Shown here piece by piece: positions 5,480-7,087 of a stretch of 7,087 nt of DNA. Within the stretch, counting starts at the first letter, position 1. Each line of letters opens with the position of its first letter. The stretch is from Acidobacteriota bacterium. GTDB lineage: Bacteria; Acidobacteriota; Terriglobia; Terriglobales; Acidobacteriaceae. The DNA lies in contig JAJZJJ010000144.1 of NCBI GenBank assembly GCA_021810175.1, positions 1 through 7,087 on the forward strand, in the 5' to 3' direction. Both the position numbers and the translations under genes were made by a program. The notes under the pieces were generated by a model, which did not search any database, was not told where the DNA came from, and saw only the letters and a program-made list of their open reading frames with translations.

Positions 5480-7087
5480 ATGCGCCGGGTTAAGTTCCGC
5501 TTCACCGGACGCAATATCCTCCTCATCGCCGCCTCCCTCTGTCTTCTCGTGGCTTTGATCGGCGGCGCGCTTTTCTCCTGGGTCTGGGTGAAGTACGGCC
5601 ATATCGTCGACAAGCGCCTCAGGCAGCCGCTCTTTGCCGACACTGCCAGAATCTACGCCGCCCCCCCCGAAGTTCGCCCCGGCCAGACCATCACCGCCTC
5701 CTGGGTCGTCAGCGAACTCCAGCAGGCCGGCTACTCCGCCCAGGGCCAGAAGCCCGTCTCCCAGATGGGCACTTATTCCGTCGGTCCCGGCACCGTCACT
5801 GTCCAGCCCGGCCCTCAGTCCTACCACGCTCCCGTCCCGGCGACCATCGACTTTGCCAACGGCACCGTCAGCCAGATCACCGCCCAGAATGGCGACCAGC
5901 TCTCCTCCTATCAGCTGGAACCCCTGCTCATCACCGGCCTTTCCGATCAGAACCGCACCAAACGCCGCCTCGTCACCTACGGCGAATTCCCCCAATACCT
6001 CGTCCCCGCCGTCACCGCCATCGAAGACCGCCGCTTCTTTCAGGACGGCGCACTCGACTATCGCGGCATCTTCCGCTCGGCGCTCAATGACATGACCCCC
6101 GGGCACCATTACCTCGAAGGCGCTTCCACCATCGACATGCTCGTGGCGAAGATGTTCTTCCTCACCCCGGCCCGCACCTGGCGCAGAAAGTTCCTCCAGG
6201 TCGTCATCGCACTGCAGCTCGACCATCGCTTTTCCAAAAAACAGATCTTCCAGATGTTCGCCAACGAAGTCCCTCTCGGCCAGCATGGCAGCTATGCCAT
6301 TGACGGCTTCGGAGAAGCCGCTCAGGCCTACTACGGCAAGGACATCGGCCAGCTCAATCTCGAAGAGTGCGCAACCCTGGCCGGCATGATTCAGAGCCCC
6401 ACCTGGTTCAATCCCTTCCTCCATCCCAGGCATTCCATGGCCCGCCGCAACCTCGTCCTGGACGCCATGGTCGAAACCCACGACATCACCAGAGCTCAGG
6501 CCGAAAAGGCCAAAGCCCAACCCCTCGGGGCCCGTCCCGGAGCCTTCGATGCCGGTGAAGCTCCATGGTTCGTCAGCCTCGTTCGCGACCAGATCATCCG
6601 CCGTCTCCACGATCCCGACTACAACCAGCAGGGCCTGCGCATTTACACCTCTCTCGATCCCGAACTCCAGCAGGTCGCCCACAATGCTGTCTCCGACGGC
6701 ATGAAGCAGGTCGACGCCGTCGCTCGCGCCCAGTACGAACGCCGCGCCCGCTTTGACCGCAGTCGCGGCATCAAGCCTCCGCCTCTCGTCCTGCCCCAGG
6801 CCGCTCTCGTCGCGCTCGATCCCCATACCGGCCAGGTGCTCGCCCTCGTCGGCGGCACCAACTACGGATTCAGCCAGCTCAATCACGCCATCGTCCACCG
6901 TCCCACCGGCTCGATCTTCAAGCCGTTCGTCTATGCCACGGCCTACAACGACACCCTCGCCGGCATCCCCGTCACCAATTCCAGCGGAACCACCGGCCTC
7001 TTCACCGCCATCACCTCGCTGCACGACGAGCCCACCACCTTCACCTTCGACAACGGTCAGACCTACTCCCCTCCTCCTGCAACAGCG
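5480..7087 (+). CDS. mrcB: PBP1b-like bifunctional penicillin-binding protein (glycosyltransferase + transpeptidase), 3' end cut by window
   Basis: Class A PBPs polymerise and cross-link peptidoglycan outside the inner membrane. The visible 536 residues comprise a short basic cytoplasmic tail and one membrane anchor (about 12-36). Next comes a region (about 52-155) that aligns with the UB2H domain of E. coli PBP1b, then a GT51 domain (about 165-350) and the start of the transpeptidase domain with LVALDPHTGQVLALVGG (443-459) and the nucleophile motif SIFK (S478-K481). Later motifs (SxN, KTG) lie outside the window. In the GT51 domain E182, D183, F186, T217, K224, R236 and K237 match E. coli E233, D234, F237, T267, K274, R286 and K287. 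However, the counterparts of H240, Q271 and E290 are D189, L221 and Q240, so polymerase activity is doubtful. The reading frame is continuous, with no sign of frameshift. The ATG at 5480 lacks a ribosome binding site; a TTG at 5462 is the alternative start. The gene follows proS by about 100 bp. The symbol is tentative, resting on UB2H and domain order. Confidence 0.9.
   Translation, partial: MRRVKFRFTGRNILLIAASLCLLVALIGGALFSWVWVKYGHIVDKRLRQPLFADTARIYAAPPEVRPGQTITASWVVSELQQAGYSAQGQKPVSQMGTYSVGPGTVTVQPGPQSYHAPVPATIDFANGTVSQITAQNGDQLSSYQLEPLLITGLSDQNRTKRRLVTYGEFPQYLVPAVTAIEDRRFFQDGALDYRGIFRSALNDMTPGHHYLEGASTIDMLVAKMFFLTPARTWRRKFLQVVIALQLDHRFSKKQIFQMFANEVPLGQHGSYAIDGFGEAAQAYYGKDIGQLNLEECATLAGMIQSPTWFNPFLHPRHSMARRNLVLDAMVETHDITRAQAEKAKAQPLGARPGAFDAGEAPWFVSLVRDQIIRRLHDPDYNQQGLRIYTSLDPELQQVAHNAVSDGMKQVDAVARAQYERRARFDRSRGIKPPPLVLPQAALVALDPHTGQVLALVGGTNYGFSQLNHAIVHRPTGSIFKPFVYATAYNDTLAGIPVTNSSGTTGLFTAITSLHDEPTTFTFDNGQTYSPPPATA

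Noticed and set aside
4232..7024. A 930-codon open frame on the minus strand spanning most of proS and the PBP gene
   Set aside because: It runs opposite to two clearly recognised genes, its translation is Gly/Asp/Glu/Val-rich low-complexity sequence with no motif, and it is the expected by-product of C-ending codons on the other strand.

Overview
This looks like an ordinary chromosomal housekeeping stretch from a GC-rich Gram-negative bacterium. The best guess is an Acidobacteriota member of the Terriglobia/Acidobacteriaceae type. That is inferred from the combination of a bacilliredoxin, a ProRS with paired CxxC motifs and a PBP1b-type enzyme; no marker RNA gene is present to settle it. Six protein-coding genes are supported, two of them cut by the window edges. 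I see no rRNA, tRNA, CRISPR array, insertion sequence or phage gene. No stretch over 300 bases lacks a gene.

Layout: (1) 1-999, minus strand: murB, the second committed step of peptidoglycan precursor synthesis, missing only its last codons. (2) 1102-1527, plus strand: a BrxA/BrxB (YphP/YqiW) bacilliredoxin, divergent from murB across a 102-bp AT-rich gap and closed by a clear intrinsic terminator (1548-1580). (3) 1589-2761, minus strand: a membrane-anchored GGDEF diguanylate cyclase, convergent with the bacilliredoxin gene. (4) 2963-3541, plus strand: a small P-loop kinase/ATPase, divergent from the cyclase across a 201-bp AT-richer gap. (5) 3620-5380, plus strand: proS, prolyl-tRNA synthetase. 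(6) 5480-7087+, plus strand: a PBP1b-like bifunctional penicillin-binding protein, cut off just after its transpeptidase SxxK motif. Genes 4-6 are co-directional with gaps of 78 and about 100 bp and no visible terminator between them, so they may be transcribed together.

Functionally, the two ends concern peptidoglycan (precursor synthesis and polymerisation). Between them lie thiol redox repair, cyclic-di-GMP signalling, translation and a kinase of unknown substrate. I do not see a dedicated new system. The most notable item is the glycosyltransferase domain of the PBP, which appears to lack several residues needed for catalysis in E. coli PBP1b while its transpeptidase nucleophile motif is intact. 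Also notable are a strand-wide C-over-G bias that persists whichever strand is coding, an apparently leaderless murB start, and an alternative TTG start for the PBP.
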